Source: Bacteroidales bacterium (GTDB lineage Bacteria; Bacteroidota; Bacteroidia; Bacteroidales; UBA12481). From it: DNA of 6,570 nucleotides. The notes beneath the pieces are model-generated. The model was not told where the DNA came from, ran no database searches, and saw only the letters and a list, made by a program, of their open reading frames with translations. Position numbers and translations under genes: made by a program. Below are positions 6,533 to 6,570 of this stretch, one piece after another (the stretch's first letter is position 1; the number at the start of each line of letters is the position of its first letter). The stretch spans positions 1 through 6,570 of the forward strand of contig JAGHDB010000105.1 of assembly GCA_021160155.1 (NCBI GenBank), given 5' to 3'.

Positions 6533-6570
6533 TTTTCTTTAACATGATTAATTAAAAGTTATTATAAAGA

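Noticed and set aside
6554..6561. TAACTTTT on the minus strand as a -7 promoter element for the lipoprotein gene
   Set aside because: It matches only seven of eight bases of TAnnTTTG, and the region where the -33 TTTG should be lies beyond the window, so it cannot be tested here.

Overview
This 6.57 kb window looks like chromosomal DNA from a member of the Bacteroidota. The evidence is a moderately AT-rich composition, start codons with no Shine-Dalgarno sequence in AT-rich leaders, and four exported proteins of types common in that phylum: a carbohydrate-active lipoprotein, a GH43-CBM6 enzyme, a large S9 peptidase, and the end of an unrecognised aromatic-rich protein. No rRNA, tRNA, CRISPR array, transposase or phage gene is visible. 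The genus cannot be told from the sequence.

Layout, left to right: (a) 2-679, + strand, the last 225 codons of a gene whose start lies outside the window. (b) A 63-bp gap between convergent genes. (c) 743-2992, - strand, a complete exported S9 (prolyl oligopeptidase/DPP-like) peptidase. (d) A 215-bp AT-rich intergenic region with a 20-bp near-perfect palindrome. (e) 3208-4560, - strand, an exported GH43 beta-propeller followed by a C-terminal CBM6. (f) A 40-bp gap. (g) 4601-6532, - strand, a lipoprotein with an MGH1-type (alpha/alpha)6 glycosidase domain related to GH63/GH37. The last 38 bp are the start of that gene's leader.

The two glycosidase genes run in the same direction 40 bp apart and are probably cotranscribed, MGH1-type gene first. 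They look like part of a polysaccharide-utilisation locus, but no SusC/SusD pair, sulfatase or regulator is in view, so substrate and locus type stay open. The peptidase follows in the same direction after a longer gap and may have its own promoter or be read through. A simple model is an envelope module in which the lipoprotein glycosidase and the CBM6-bearing GH43 trim a complex glycan, with peptidase activity nearby. The link to the peptidase is inference from position only.

The points most worth checking are active-site departures. The GH43 has Asp208 where the general-acid Glu is expected. The peptidase has Glu688 at the charge-relay Asp position and no visible Glu pair of the DPP-IV type. 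The palindrome upstream of the peptidase and the unrecognised C-terminus on the left edge come next. I did not see an obviously new multi-gene system here.
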